A stretch of 64,000 nucleotides of DNA from Sambucus nigra (Eukaryota; Streptophyta; Magnoliopsida; Dipsacales; Adoxaceae): NCBI GenBank assembly GCA_949130495.1, contig OX422218.1:41052651-41116650 (forward strand). The letters run 5' to 3'. Below, piece by piece: positions 46,426 to 58,986 of this stretch (position 1 is its first letter; every line of letters begins with the position of its first letter). Under the pieces are notes generated by a model, which saw only the letters and a program-made list of their open reading frames with translations, ran no database searches and was not told the DNA's origin. Position numbers and translations under genes: made by a program.

Positions 46426-49400
46426 TGTAGAATTTAATAACTCAATACTCAGTTTCTGTAACTATTCTTAGTATTTTATTTAAGTTAAGGTTGCCTTTAT
46501 ATAGCAGCAAACAAGCCCTACGGTTTACAAACTTAAAACAATATACGTGTTATAAAGAGTTCTTCCTACATAAAAGGTGAAAAATAGGGTAAGCCTTTTT
46601 TAATATCACACGTGAATAACCTCGTGATGACTTTTTCTATTTGTCGTTAATTGTTTCCAACGTGGTGCTGTGCATGATATCTAATATCCACAACATTTAT
46701 ATCCACAAAATAATACAAAACTTAAAAAAAAAAAAAAAAAAGCCCAAATGAGGTCACCAAGCTCGCTATAGGGCGGTACATGTAAACTTTCCCTTATGAA
46801 AAAACAAGAAATGTATTCATTTTAAAAAGTGAGTGAAAAATGGTTTTAAATACTTTTTATTCATAATCGAGTCGGACAGAGTATCAAAAAATATCGGATC
46901 GAGGGACCCGCATATTGAGAGATCGTTTCATTTTGGGAGATAGACTCTCATTGTTTGTTATTGTAACTCAAGATATGAACATGTTTGAGTAGCCATGAGT
47001 CTTCAATAGATATATCTTACGGATTTGAGTACGTGTGATGAACCAACTCATTTGAATGCCTATCATGAATTTTTTTGACTGCCAAAACTCCAATGATACA
47101 CCTGATAAATTGAATACCTGATCAAACACCATTTCCACAATACTAATTTTACAACTCACATGACGAAACCACAAACACTATTTTCCCAGTTTTATTTTCT
47201 TCAACTAAACTCACACGCTTCACAACATTAGCATTCACTGTTTCATATATCTTCCACACATGCCAAGCCAAAATCGTTATCCACTACAATTTATAACTAA
47301 GAAATTTAGCACATAGTCAAATTCGTAAGTTATATCTATTTAAGACTCATGGGCATGATTTTGGGTTGAATTCTTGTTGAGTGTTGTTTTTTTATATAAC
47401 GTAACACGATATTATAAAGTACTTAAAATGTTCTGATAAGTTTACACTTTAATATGTTGTCGAATATCTCCTAAATTATTTTACTAGTCAAATGAAAAAA
47501 AAAATATTTTGCATCTAATAATTACAACTAGGAATTAGGTTATAAATCTTTAGTATATGTGTAAATGGGACCAATGAGAAAATGAATTAATTAAAAGAAT
47601 TAAATTTCAAAGTTCCCAATAAAAAAAAGATTGTATGAGAGAGTTTTTTTTATTTTTTTCAATTTATAACAAGATAAAGTCGAAACATTCTTTGGGTCCG
47701 GGAATGTGGGTCCTCTTTAGCGGCACTAATTAATCGCAATTTTTTTTCATTAGTTAAAAAAACTGTTTAATAGATTTTTTTTATTAATAAACATAGCTTT
47801 TATTATTTATGAAAAAAATATTTTTTTCTTAATTTTATTTAAAAGTTGTTTAATTTTAATGAAAAAATATTTTTTTATACAAAAAACTATTTTTTTGAAT
47901 TAAAAACTATTTTATATCCACAAAATAATGCAAAACTTAAAAAAAATAAAAAGAAAAAGAAATCCCAAATGCGGTCGCCAGGCGGGCTACAAGGCGGTAC
48001 ATATAAACTTTCCCTTCTATAAATACAAGAAATATCTTCATTTTAAATATTGAGTGAAAGAATAGTTTTAAATACTTTATATTCCTAATCGATTCGCACA
48101 GAGTATTAAACATTATCGGATCGTGGGACACGCATATTGAGAGATCATTTCATTTTGGAAGATAGACTCTCATTTTTCATTATTGTAACTCAAGATATAA
48201 ACGAGTATGAGTACCCATGATACTTCAATAGATATATCTTACGGATTTGAGTACGTGTGATGAACCAACTCATTTGAATGCCTATCATGAATTTTTTGAC
48301 TGCCAAAACTCCAATGATACACCTGATAAATTGAATACCTGATCCAACACCATTTCCTGAATACTAATTTTATAACTCGCATGATGAAACCACAAACACT
48401 ATTTGCCCTATTTTATTTTCTTCCATTAAACTCACACGCTAACCAACATTGGCATTCACTGTCTCCTATATCTTCCACACATGCCAAACCAAAATCGTCT
48501 TCCACTACTATTTATAACAAAAAATTTATGTCATACTCAAATCCGTAAGATATATCTATTTATGACTCATAATTATGTTTTTGGGTTGAATTCTTGTTGA
48601 GTTTTGTTTTTATATAACGTAACCAAATATTATAAAGTACTTAAATTGTTCAGATAAGTTTACACTTTAATATGTTGTCGAATATGTCCTCAATTTTTTA
48701 ATAGTCAAATGAAAAAAAAATATTTTGCATCTAAAAATTACAAATAGGAATTATGATTTAAATCTTTTGCATATATGTAAATGGGACCAATGAGAAAATG
48801 AATTCATTAAAAGAATTAAATTTCAATGTTCCCCTTAAAAAACAGATTGTAAGAGAGAATTTAATTTTATTTTTTTTCAATTTACAACAAGATAAAGTCA
48901 AAACATTATTTGGCTCCGAGAATGTGGGTCCGCACTAGCGGAACTAATTAATCGCGATATTTCTTCATTAATTAAAAAAGCTATTTTATAGATTTTTTTA
49001 TAAATAAACATAGTTTTTATTATTTATGAAAAAATATTAATTTTAATTAAAAGTTGTTTACTTTTAATAAAAAAAATGTTCTTTTTTCATATAATTTTTT
49101 TTCTAATAAAAACTGTTTTTATATCCACAAAATAATGCAAAACTTAAAAAAAGAATAAAAAAATAGAAAGTTCGAATGCGGTCACTAGGCGGGCTATAGG
49201 GCAGTACATACAAACTTTCCCTTCTATAAATAGAAGAAATGTCTTCATTGTAAAAAGTTGTAACACCCCGTATTTTTGTGCATTTAATATTTAATTAATT
49301 CGGGATTTTTAAATTACTGGTGTGTTGTAGTTTTAATTCAATTAATTATGACAATATATTTATTTAAATATTAATCGGGAAGTGAATGGTTAATGTTTAG

Positions 49401-50325
49401 GGAAATTATTTACTAAGTGAATAGTAATAATTTAATTACGTCATTTCGAGTATTAATGACGAGGTATACACTTATCCCAGCCGGGAGTCGGTATAGACTA
49501 AATTGGGTGTGAGATAAGGATTTTTATAAAGTAATTCGGATGCCAATTCTGAGTGCGCGGTTGAGTCCGGATGGGTCGAGATAGTCAGAAAAGAGTACCC
49601 GGGGGTAGTAATTGGGTCTCGGGGTATTTTTGGGCATAGCCGGGCCCACACGGGGTGAGTTGGGCCACTTTAATTAAGCCCATTAGGTGAAAAACGGGAA
49701 TTAGAGTTTTAACCTAAGTGAGGGATTAGGGTATGGCAGCCAACACAACTTAAGAACCTAGGGTTTGAGAGGGGATTTGGGGGAAACCAAATCAAGAGCA
49801 AATTTGGGGATTTTGGAGCAAAATCAAGGGGCTACTACAACGGATCAGACCCTACGAATGATTTCAGGCAAGTGGTTAGCTGTTGTATTTTCGAAATTTA
49901 TGATAATCAATTCATATCATAGTGATGTGTAAACCAAAATTCTTTTTGGGGATAAATGGGTACAAAATGGGGTTTTTGTTCATGAAACTATTGAATGAGA
50001 TTCATAGTAAAATTGTTGTGTTGAACATATCTGAATGTAGATATTTGATTGGAATAAGAATTCGGAATATAAACTGGGGGATAATATGGATTTGAAAATG
50101 GGTTTGTAGAACTAGATTGATAAATTTTAATGGGAAAACCCATCTTTAAATATAGTGAGATATCGTATGAATCGAAAAGGGTAAAACAGTTTTAGATGAT
50201 TGAGACTTGTTTGGGAGTAATTGATTGGTTAAAAATCGTTATTTAAGGTTGGAAAAATGGAGAGGAAAAACCTTGGAAATTCGGCCATGGCTGAAACAGC
50301 AAGCCGAGGAAGACAACCACCTGCT

Positions 50326-50368
50326 CGATCGATCGATCGACGCAGGGGGATCGATCGATCGACGGTCC
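50326..50368 (+). repeat. GATC-rich palindrome block in LTR
   Basis: CTCGATCGATCGATCGACGC followed by GGGATCGATCGATCGACGG. Identical block at about 56078-56118. Confidence 0.85.
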
Positions 50369-50929
50369 CAGGAAAGTGACAGTTCGGCCAGTTTGTTTAT
50401 ATGAGGGTTTAATTTAAGATTTAATTCCCTTATTTTTATTTGGTGATAATATTTGTATGGAATATATGTTTCCTTAACAATTATAGGGTTATATAATTGG
50501 GTTTAGGAGGGTGTGAACGGTATGTCATGAGATGAACGAATTTGGAGAAATAATTCATAATTATGGATAGTGGGCCGTGGAATAATATTCGGGTAATGTA
50601 GTTGGGTGGCACTACCTTAGTAAAGGAATTTAAGTGAGATATTTAGTTATGGACCAAGTGGGCGAGTCCGGGCATGTTGATAATGATAGGTAAATATAAT
50701 TGGGAAAATTATGGAAATAAAGGTGTGACACATTGTAGGCAAAAATGTGGGTATTATAATGAGATATAAATTGGACCAAGTGGGTGAGTCCGGGCGTCTT
50801 GATATCAAGGTGTTAAATTAATTATAGAGAAGAAGTAATTAGTTTGGAGTCGGAACATTGACTCGGAAATGTGGAGGTAAGGGCCAAGTGAGAGAATCCG
50901 GGGATAATGGTTGGGTGACACCAAGTTAT

Positions 50930-51170
50930 TTAATTAATAAGGGTGTTAATTAATTTAATTAGAGTCGGTTTATAGACTCGGGTAGAATTAGATTAATATG
51001 TGTGTTAATTAATTTAATTAGAGCCGGGCGATAGACTCGGGGAAAGTATTATATTAATTAATGTGTGAATTAATTATATTAGGGTCGGACCATAGACTCG
51101 GGAAGAGGAAAAGTTATTAAGTGAGAAAATTAATTACATTGAGTCGGACCACAGACTCAGGAAATTACAG
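50930..51170 (+). repeat. ~60 bp minisatellite with GAGTC dyads in LTR
   Basis: Four units, registered at 50962, 51021, 51082 and 51141, each with TTAATTAATTTAATTAGAG-type sequence and a dyad of the form GAGTC-N8-GACTC. An outlying related dyad is at 50847. The counterpart is at about 56685-56925. Confidence 0.8.
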
Positions 51171-52613
51171 GCAGTGTATGGGATATTGAATACATGGTAA
51201 AGCCGGGGTTATTTATATTATATATATATACGGTGTCGTGATAGTATATATATATGTGTGTATTTATTGTGCGTGATACTAAATATCAGTGATTAGATAT
51301 TTATTAAAATTATATACTCTAATGCTATCAAGGGAGGTTGCGCGATGTGGGTGAATCCCCTAGCTTGAGGAGTAGGGCGAGTATATCCCCAGGTCATAGC
51401 GTCCGGTATATATGGGTGAGGGACTTATCTCACTTTCAGGGAAGGAATATGACCGCCTCCACTTCGTTTATATTTTGTTCCAAGTTGGTGAGCGATTCTA
51501 ACTTGGGGAACTAGGTTTTGTGAGCACACCTAGTGAGATAGCATTTTAGAGGGAATCATCCGGTGAGGGTAAACTCGGAAGGATGGATATACGTATTGAT
51601 ATATGTGTGGTTGTTAGTAAAGGTACGTATAATATGGTAGTAAATGTTATATGTAGATAATAATACAGTGTGTGATGTATTTACTTTATATAACTCGGGT
51701 TATAGTTATATGCAGTTAATTAATGGGAAATTAATTAAGTTAATTATTTGTGGAAATAATACAGTGGGTGACGTATTTACTTTATATAACTTGTGATACG
51801 GTTATATGTTACTATTTACGGGGAATTAATTAAGTTGGTTGTGAAATAACTTATAATTCAAGAATCATTATACTCGGGTTAGAGTAGTAGGGCAAGGGAA
51901 GGTTATACCAGGACTAGTTGGACGGGGTAGTACAACTAGGTGGGGTTAAGGAAATCGGTAGGTGTGCACAATAGTGGAGGGGTGAGAATGTCCACAAGGG
52001 AGTGCGACACTAACTTAAATATGAAGCGCATTCATGCATTTTAAATTACTGCAGTTAATTCACTTGCTAAATATTTTCAAAATGTTTTGGGTTCTAACCC
52101 TTGCTATAAAAATATTTTCAAAACCTTTTAGGTGTCCAGCCACAGGGACGCCAGGATTGATATTCTATTCCAGGGACACGGAGCTGCGGCATATGTGGAT
52201 GCTAGCAGGAGTTTGGATTAGACGCATCATTTGTTCATTCCTAGAGTAGGAATCCTGTATCAGTCTCAGTTTTATTTAGGGCTTGTAGCCCAGACTTCTC
52301 GGTACAGTTTTCAGGTGTTGTATATTTGTATTCGGATTATTTCTTTAGTGGCCGGTGATTTATTCGGCATGTTGTGTAATTATGATTCAATTTATTTTCT
52401 TTCAGTTGTGTGAATGATTTATATTTTAATTCCGCATGTATTGTTTTGGTTTTATAAAAAGGTTAAAATTGGCACCAGCTTTTGGAATACTAGGTGGATA
52501 GTAAGTTTTAAAAAGTTTTCGACAGTGATGCTAAGGATGATCCAACTGGGATTCCTGTTTTAATTTGGTATAGGACTGATCACCCGGTATTTTATTAGGC
52601 GGGGTGCCACAGA

Positions 52614-52625
52614 TGGTATCAGAGC
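52614..52625 (+). other. Primer binding site (initiator tRNA-Met)
   Basis: TGGTATCAGAGC, two bases after the LTR end. It is a perfect match to the usual plant primer site and recurs at 58368-58379 after the second LTR. Confidence 0.9.
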
Positions 52626-52796
52626 ATCAGGTTCTAGTGTCCTTAGGATCTGTACGGCTTTTCACGTTTCAGCTTAGCAGTCTTTGATATAGAGCCCTAT
52701 CATAGGATTGTTGTATTCTCATACGTATGCGCATATACATTCTTCTGCGAAATTTATTTTTGAGAGTGAACTCATAAAATTCGATTCTCATTCCAG

Positions 52797-53970
52797 ATGA
52801 CGCCCAGGAGGGAGAGAGAGCAGTTGGGGCAGCAGGGGGAGATGAGACGGGGGAGGCTCGTTAGGAGCAAGAGCTACCATAGCAACGGCCATAGATGAAT
52901 TTGGCAGCATAAGATCACTGAAATAGTGGCACAGGCAGTTGGAGCAACGGTGGTCACAACGGCAAAGTACTTTCCACGGGATCAGCCACAAGTGTTAGTG
53001 GCGTCGGATGTTCAGACTCACACAGGGTCGTCGGGGTGGAAACAATAAAGAGAGGTTATTTTAGCGGGAACCCACCAGAGTTGCGAAGGGGTTCAGGTGT
53101 AGTACTAGCGTGTCAAGGAAGAGAGGTATCCAGCGTCACCTACGCATGGGAGATTGCGATGGGGTGCGGAAGTAAAGGCTAACCACTTTTAGTTAGTGGG
53201 AGTGGTGCTACAGTGATGGGAGTAAATCACCACAGTTGAGGAAAGGGACACACTAGCTACTGCCGAGTTTTGGGGGCGGTTCAACTGCAAGTATTTTTCC
53301 TTCAGCGGTTGAGACCGAAAGGAGGAGAAAATTTTGTGAGGTGACTCAAAGGGAGACCGTTTAGTGGCCGATTACGAGGAAGATTTCACTCGTTGGCAAA
53401 TTTTTACCGGATAATGGTAAGCTAGGAAAGGAGAAAGAAAGCAAAGTTTATGGATGGGTTAGTCTGAAGAATCAGACAACATTTAATTGATAATTCCGCA
53501 TTTGTATATTATATTGATGTCATTAACGCAACACTCCGGCACTGTTGGGAATATCGCTTCCACGCGAAGGAAGTGGGAGGGGAGTGGGGATTAGCCAGTC
53601 GGATGAGGCAGAAGGGAACACTACCAGTGGGGTATCCCAGCAGCAGACTGGGGGAGATCAGGGGCCGGATTTCCGGTAGGGAAATCATGCCAAACGATTT
53701 AGAACTGGAGGCTATCGGCGGGATGACTAGGAATTCCAACAAGGTTGGCATGGAAAGGATCAGTGACAGGGTGAACATGTTAGAAAGTGTTTCGTTTGTG
53801 GGAAAAGCGAGACACATGAAGAGATATTGCCTTAAGCGAGACAGGGGTCAACTACAGGACAAGGTCCTGGATGTACAGCCGCTAAAGCAGGACACGGGTG
53901 CATTCGGGCAGGGAGAAACTCCTCCGGAACCCGAGAACCAGCCGTTGCAGCTGGAGTATAGAAGTAATTA
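52797..53970 (+). pseudogene. Degenerate Ty3/gypsy gag
   Basis: Starts at 52797 (MTPRRERE) after the primer site and leader, but stops within about 35 codons. The capsid core is recognisable in pieces: AEFWGRFNCKYFPSAVET at about 53262-53330, then KFCEVTQRE, then in a second frame VADYEEDFTRWQIF (about 53368-53410). A CCHC zinc knuckle follows at 53788-53830, its first half (KCFVCGK) and second half (ARHMKRYCLKR) in frames one base apart. A 151-codon open frame (53573-54028) covers the knuckle region. Multiple stops and shifts mean no working gag; the element must borrow it. No pol follows. Confidence 0.75.
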
Positions 53971-54028
53971 TTTTACCCTAGGGGCATGGGGTATATTGTT
54001 GAGTGACAAAGATGATGTCACAGTATAA

Positions 54029-55000
54029 GACTTATTTTTCACTAGGGTTCGTAGGCGAGTCGAACTTAGTGGGTGTGTTGGCGGTAGCAGCCATAGCATG
54101 TGGGTAAACTTTCCGTAGGGTAGCGGAGTTCCTTAGTGTTCTTCATGGGAGAGTGGAGGCGTACACTGAGTGATTTGTTGAATTATACGAGGAATGTCTA
54201 CTTTCGTGAATTATGGGAGTAGGGTTGATTATATTTTTAACACCGGCTGGATAGCGATGGAATATAATTATTGTGAATAGTGGAGTTAAATTTTGGTGTT
54301 CACGACACCAGGTTAGGGTTGATACTAGGTATCACCGGAGAGGGCGTATAGCCTATATATATGTGGATGTATATATGTTGTATTACGTGGTGTTATAGCA
54401 CATAGTGAGGTTTTGTGTTCTCACATTTTATCCCGGTAAATAGGGATGTTTACTGAAGTGAATCAGGGTGGTTAAATTGATTTTCGAGCAAAGAGAGATA
54501 GCTCGGGGTTTATTTTACGCAAGGACTAGTGATAGTAAGGGCGCGGTATTTTACGATGTCCTTGGTAGCATAAGGGTAAGCGTATATACTTTTGTGTAGA
54601 GAGACAAGTATTTATGGGGAGATAGTTGGACGTAGCATGGGTTGAGTACCCGGACAGTAATTATATATGTATATATATCTGTGTAATAAGACTACGGGTT
54701 CGAAGTTATATTACAGGTTACGACTAGCATAGTCGGGTAACTTTCGTGCGAAAGAGTGCGGGGATAGGGTGTATGGGCACCCGGGGTAAATTAAGGCAAA
54801 AAAAAAAAAAAAAAAATTTGTGCGGTTAAGCACGGGTATAGGGTGTATGGGCGCCCTGGTAAAGTTAAATGCATACTTGTGTAACGTATGGTTAGAATCG
54901 GATGGGATAGATAGCGGGCATGGAGGCACTTGACTAGTGACTAATATGTAAATACTGGAACACTAGGTTTATCTTAATTTCGAGGACAAAATTCCTTTGT
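54029..55000 (+). other. Internal region of gypsy element without pol
   Basis: About 1 kb with no protease, RT or integrase motif in any frame that I can see. A short direct repeat (ATAGGGTGTATGGGC at 54765 and 54838) surrounds an A18 run. It ends CGAGGACAAAATTCCTTTGT before the polypurine tract. Confidence 0.6.
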
Positions 55001-55010
55001 AAGGGGGGGA
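55001..55010 (+). other. Polypurine tract of gypsy element
   Basis: AAGGGGGGGA, three bases before the second LTR; the preceding GAGGACAAAATTC is typical of plant chromoviruses. Confidence 0.88.
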
Positions 55011-55013
55011 GTA

Positions 55014-58000
55014 TGTAACACCCCGTATTTTTGTGCATTTAATATTTAATTAATTCGGGATTTTTAAATTACTGGTGTGTTGTAATTTTAATTGAATTAA
55101 TTATGACAATATATTTTTTAAATATTAATCGGGAAGTGAATGGTTAATGTTTAGGGAAATTATTTACTAAGTGAATAGTAATAATTTAATTACGTCATTT
55201 CGAGTATTAATGACGAGGTATACACTTATCCCAGCCGGGAGTCGGTATAGACTAAATTGGGTGTGAGATAAGGATTTTTATAAAGTAATTCGGATGCCAA
55301 TTCTGAGTGCGCGGTTGAGTCCGGATGGGTCGAGATAGTCAGAAAAGAGTACCCGGGGGTAGTAATTGGGTCTCGGGGTATTTTTGGGCATAGCCGGGCC
55401 CACACGGGGTGAGTTGGGCCACTTTAATTAAGCCCATTAGGTGAAAAACGGGAATTAGAGTTTTAACCTAAGTGAGGGATTAGGGTATGGCAGCCAACAC
55501 AACTTAAGAACCTAGGGTTTGAGAGGGGATTTGGGGGAAACCAAATCAAGAGCAAATTTGGGGATTTTGGAGCAAAATCAAGGGGCTACTACAACGGATC
55601 AGACCCTACGAATGATTTCAGGCAAGTGGTTAGCTGTTGTATTTTTGAAATTTATGATAATCAATTCATATCATAGTGATGTGTAAACCAAAATTCGTTT
55701 TGGGGATAAATGGGTACAAAATGGGGTTTTTGTTCATGAAACTATTGAATGAGATTCATAGTAAAATTGTTGTGTTGAACATATCTGAATGTAGATATTT
55801 GATTGGAATAAGAATTCGGAATATAAACTGGGGGATAATATGGATTTGAAAATGGGTTTGTAGAACTAGATTGATAAATTTTAATGGGAAAACCCATCTT
55901 TAAATATAGTGAGATATCGTATGAATCGAAAAGGGTAAAACAGTTTTAGATGATTGAGACTTGTTTGGGAGTAATTGATTGGTTAAAAATCGTTATTTAA
56001 GGTTGGAAAAATGGAGAGGAAAAACCTTGGAAATTCGGCCATGGCTGAAACAGCAAGCCGAGGAAGACAACCACCTGCTCGATCGATCGATCGACGCAGG
56101 GGGATCGATCGATCGACGGTCCCAGGAAAGTGACAGTTCGGCCAGTTTGTTTATATGAGGGTTTAATTTAAGATTTAATTCCCTTATTTTTATTTGGTGA
56201 TAATATTTGTATGGAATATATGTTTCCTTAACAATTATAGGGTTATATAATTGGGTTTAGGAGGGTGTGAACGGTATGTCATGAGATGAACGAATTTGGA
56301 GAAATAATTCATAATTATGGATAGTGGGCCGTGGAATAATATTCGGGTAATGTAGTTGGGTGGCACTACCTTAGTAAAGGAATTTAAGTGAGATATTTAG
56401 TTATGGACCAAGTGGGCGAGTCCGGGCATGTTGATAATGATAGGTAAATATAATTGGGAAAATTATGGAAATAAAGGTGTGACACATTGTAGGCAAAAAT
56501 GTGGGTATTATAATGAGATATAAATTGGACCAAGTGGGTGAGTCCGGGCGTCTTGATATCAAGGTGTTAAATTAATTATAGAGAAGAAGTAATTAGTTTG
56601 GAGTCGGAACATTGACTCGGAAATGTGGAGGTAAGGGCCAAGTGAGAGAATCCGGGGATAATGGTTGGGTGACACCAAGTTATTTAATTAATAAGGGTGT
56701 TAATTAATTTAATTAGAGTCGGTTTATAGACTCGGGTAGAATTAGATTAATATGTGTGTTAATTAATTTAATTAGAGCCGGGCGATAGACTCGGGGAAAG
56801 TATTATATTAATTAATGTGTGAATTAATTATATTAGGGTCGGACCATAGACTCGGGAAGAGGAAAAGTTATTAAGTGAGAAAATTAATTACATTGAGTCG
56901 GACCACAGACTCAGGAAATTACAGGCAGTGTATGGGATATTGAATACATGGTAAAGCCGGGGTTATTTATATTATATATATATACGGTGTCGTGATAGTA
57001 TATATATATATGTGTATTTATTGTGCGTGATACTAAATATCAGTGATTAGATATTTATTAAAATTATATACTCTAATGCTATCAAGGGAGGTTGCGCGAT
57101 GTGGGTGAATCCCCTAGCTTGAGGAGTAGGGCGAGTATATCCCCAGGTCATAGCGTCCGGTATATATGGGTGAGGGACTTATCTCACTTTCAGGGAAGGA
57201 ATATGACCGCCTCCACTTCGTTTATATTTTGTTCCAAGTTGGTGAGCGATTCTAACTTGGGGAACTAGGTTTTGTGAGCACACCTAGTGAGATAGCATTT
57301 TAGAGGGAATCATCCGGTGAGGGTAAACTCGGAAGGATGGATATACGTATTGATATATGTGTGGTTGTTAGTAAAGGTACGTATAATATGGTAGTAAATG
57401 TTATATGTAGATAATAATACAGTGTGTGATGTATTTACTTTATATAACTCGGGTTATAGTTATATGCAGTTAATTAATGGGAAATTAATTAAGTTAATTA
57501 TTTGTGGAAATAATACAGTGGGTGACGTATTTACTTTATATAACTTGTGATACGGTTATATGTTACTATTTACGGGGAATTAATTAAGTTGGTTGTGAAA
57601 TAACTTATAATTCAAGAATCATTATACTCGGGTTAGAGTAGTAGGGCAAGGGAAGGTTATACCAGGACTAGTTGGACGGGGTAGTACAACTAGGTGGGGT
57701 TAAGGAAATCGGTAGGTGTGCACAATAGTGGAGGGGTGAGAATGTCCACAAGGGAGTGCGACACTAACTTAAATATGAAGCGCATTCATGCATTTTAAAT
57801 TACTGCAGTTAATTCACTTGCTAAATATTTTCAAAATGTTTTGGGTTCTAACCCTTGCTATAAAAATATTTTCAAAACCTTTTAGGTGTCCAGCCACAGG
57901 GACGCCAGGATTGATATTCTATTCCAGGGACACGGAGCTGCGGCATATGTGGATGCTAGCAGGAGTTTGGATTAGACGCATCATTTGTTCATTCCTAGAG

Positions 58001-58365
58001 TAGGAATCCTGTATCAGTCTCAATTTTATTTAGGGCTTGTAGCCCAGACTTCTCGGTACAGTTTTCAGGTGTTGTATATTTGTATTCGGATTATTTCTTT
58101 AGTGGCCGGTGATTTATTCGGCATGTTGTGTAATTATGATTCAGTTTATTTTCTTTCAGTTGTGTGAATGATTTATATTTTAATTCCGCATGTATTGTTT
58201 TGGTTTTATAAAAAGGTTAAAATTGGCACCAGCTTTTGGAATACTAGGTGGATAGTAAGTTTTAAAAAGTTTTCGACAGTGATGCTAAGGATGATCCGAC
58301 TGGGATTCCTGTTTTAATTTGGTATAGGACTGATCACCCGGTATTTTATTAGGCGGGGTGTCACA
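55014..58365 (+). repeat. Second LTR of gypsy element
   Basis: 3352 bp. By eye only about ten differences from the first LTR (for example near 49338, 49350, 49886, 49938, 51250, 52269, 52387, 52548 and 52607), indicating a recent insertion or recent conversion. Confidence 0.88.
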
Positions 58366-58696
58366 GATGGTATCAGAGCATCAGGTTCTAGTGTCCTTAG
58401 GATCTGTACGGCTTTTCATGTTTCAGCTTAGCAGTCTTTGATATAGAGCCCTATCATAGGATTGTTGTATTCTCATACGTATGCGCATATACATTCTTCT
58501 GCGAAATTTATTTTTGAGAGTGAACTCATAAAATTCGATTCTCATTCCAGATGACGCCCAGGAGGGAGAGAGAGCAGTTGGGGCAGCAGGGGGAGATGAG
58601 ACGGGGGAGGCTCGTTAGGAGCAAGAGCTACCATAGCAACGGCCATAGATGATTTTGGCAGCATAAGATCACTGAAATAGTGGCACAGGCAGTTGG
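58366..58696 (+). mobile_element. Second, truncated internal start of gypsy element
   Basis: Repeats 52612-52942 (primer site, leader, first gag codons) and breaks off at CAGGCAGTTGG, where it shares TTGGG with the satellite. Confidence 0.88.
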
Positions 58697-58986
58697 GAGT
58701 GGGAATGCGGGTCCGCACCAACGGCACTAATTAATTTTTCTATTTTGAACAAGATAAAGTCAAAACATTATTTGGGAGTGGGAATGTGGGTCCGCGCCAA
58801 CGGCACTAATTAATCACGATATTTTTTCATTAATTAAAAAACACTCTTATTGATTTTTTTTTATTAATAAACATAGGTTTTATTATTTATAATTTTTTTA
58901 ATTTTAATTAAAAGTTTTTTAACTTTAATAAAAAAAACTTTTTTTTATATAAAAATCATTTTTTTAAATAAAAAAACTATTTTTAT
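58693..58986. repeat. Remaining satellite sequence after deletion
   Basis: Matches 13950-14201, with an extra ~80 bp tandem copy of GAGTGGGAATG...ACTAATTAAT at the junction (58697 and 58777). Confidence 0.85.

Larger units (their letters stand above)
44743..46695 (-). mobile_element. Complete non-autonomous Copia-like element, segmental copy
   Basis: 1953 bp on the minus strand, flanked by TTTAT (44738-44742 and 46696-46700). The 5' LTR is 46426-46695, the 3' LTR 44743-45009, the primer site 46414-46425 and the polypurine tract 45010-45020. The captured exon lies inside. Both LTR termini are intact TG/CA here. Confidence 0.9.
42329..49258. repeat. Satellite array S1, segmental copy
   Basis: Same units as 4916-14201, with TATAAATA at about 43643, 48018 and 49225 and degenerate versions at about 42431 and 46790. 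The element at 44743-46695 is nested. One unit is missing relative to copy 1 (hybrid unit around 48300). It ends in the gypsy insertion at 49259. Confidence 0.9.
49259..52611 (+). repeat. 5' LTR of long-LTR Ty3/gypsy element
   Basis: 3353 bp, TGTAACACCCCG...GCCACA. It is near-identical to 55014-58365. It contains a ~60 bp x4 minisatellite (50930-51170), a GATC-rich palindrome block (50326-50368) and a TATATATATA stretch at about 51220 that could be a promoter. The terminus and length fit Tekay/Del-like chromovirus LTRs. Open frames inside it are incidental. The left flank AAAGT (49254-49258) would be the 5-bp target copy; its partner is deleted. Confidence 0.88.
49259..58696 (+). mobile_element. 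Ty3/gypsy (Tekay-like) element, LTR-internal-LTR-partial internal
   Basis: The order is LTR (49259-52611), internal (52612-55013), LTR (55014-58365), then a second start of internal sequence (58366-58696) that repeats 52612-52942 including the primer site, then an abrupt return to satellite. The internal region holds only a broken gag; I see no protease, RT, RNase H or integrase, so it is non-autonomous (LARD-like). The family is inferred from LTR ends, primer, polypurine tract and gag motifs. Confidence 0.87.

Noticed and set aside
52034..52413. Plus-strand ORFs in the first LTR and their copies at 57788-58167
   Set aside because: Lie inside an LTR, lack a domain, and are identical only because the LTRs are identical.
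53509..53817. Minus-strand ORF opposite gag
   Set aside because: Shadow of the gag zinc-knuckle region on the sense strand.
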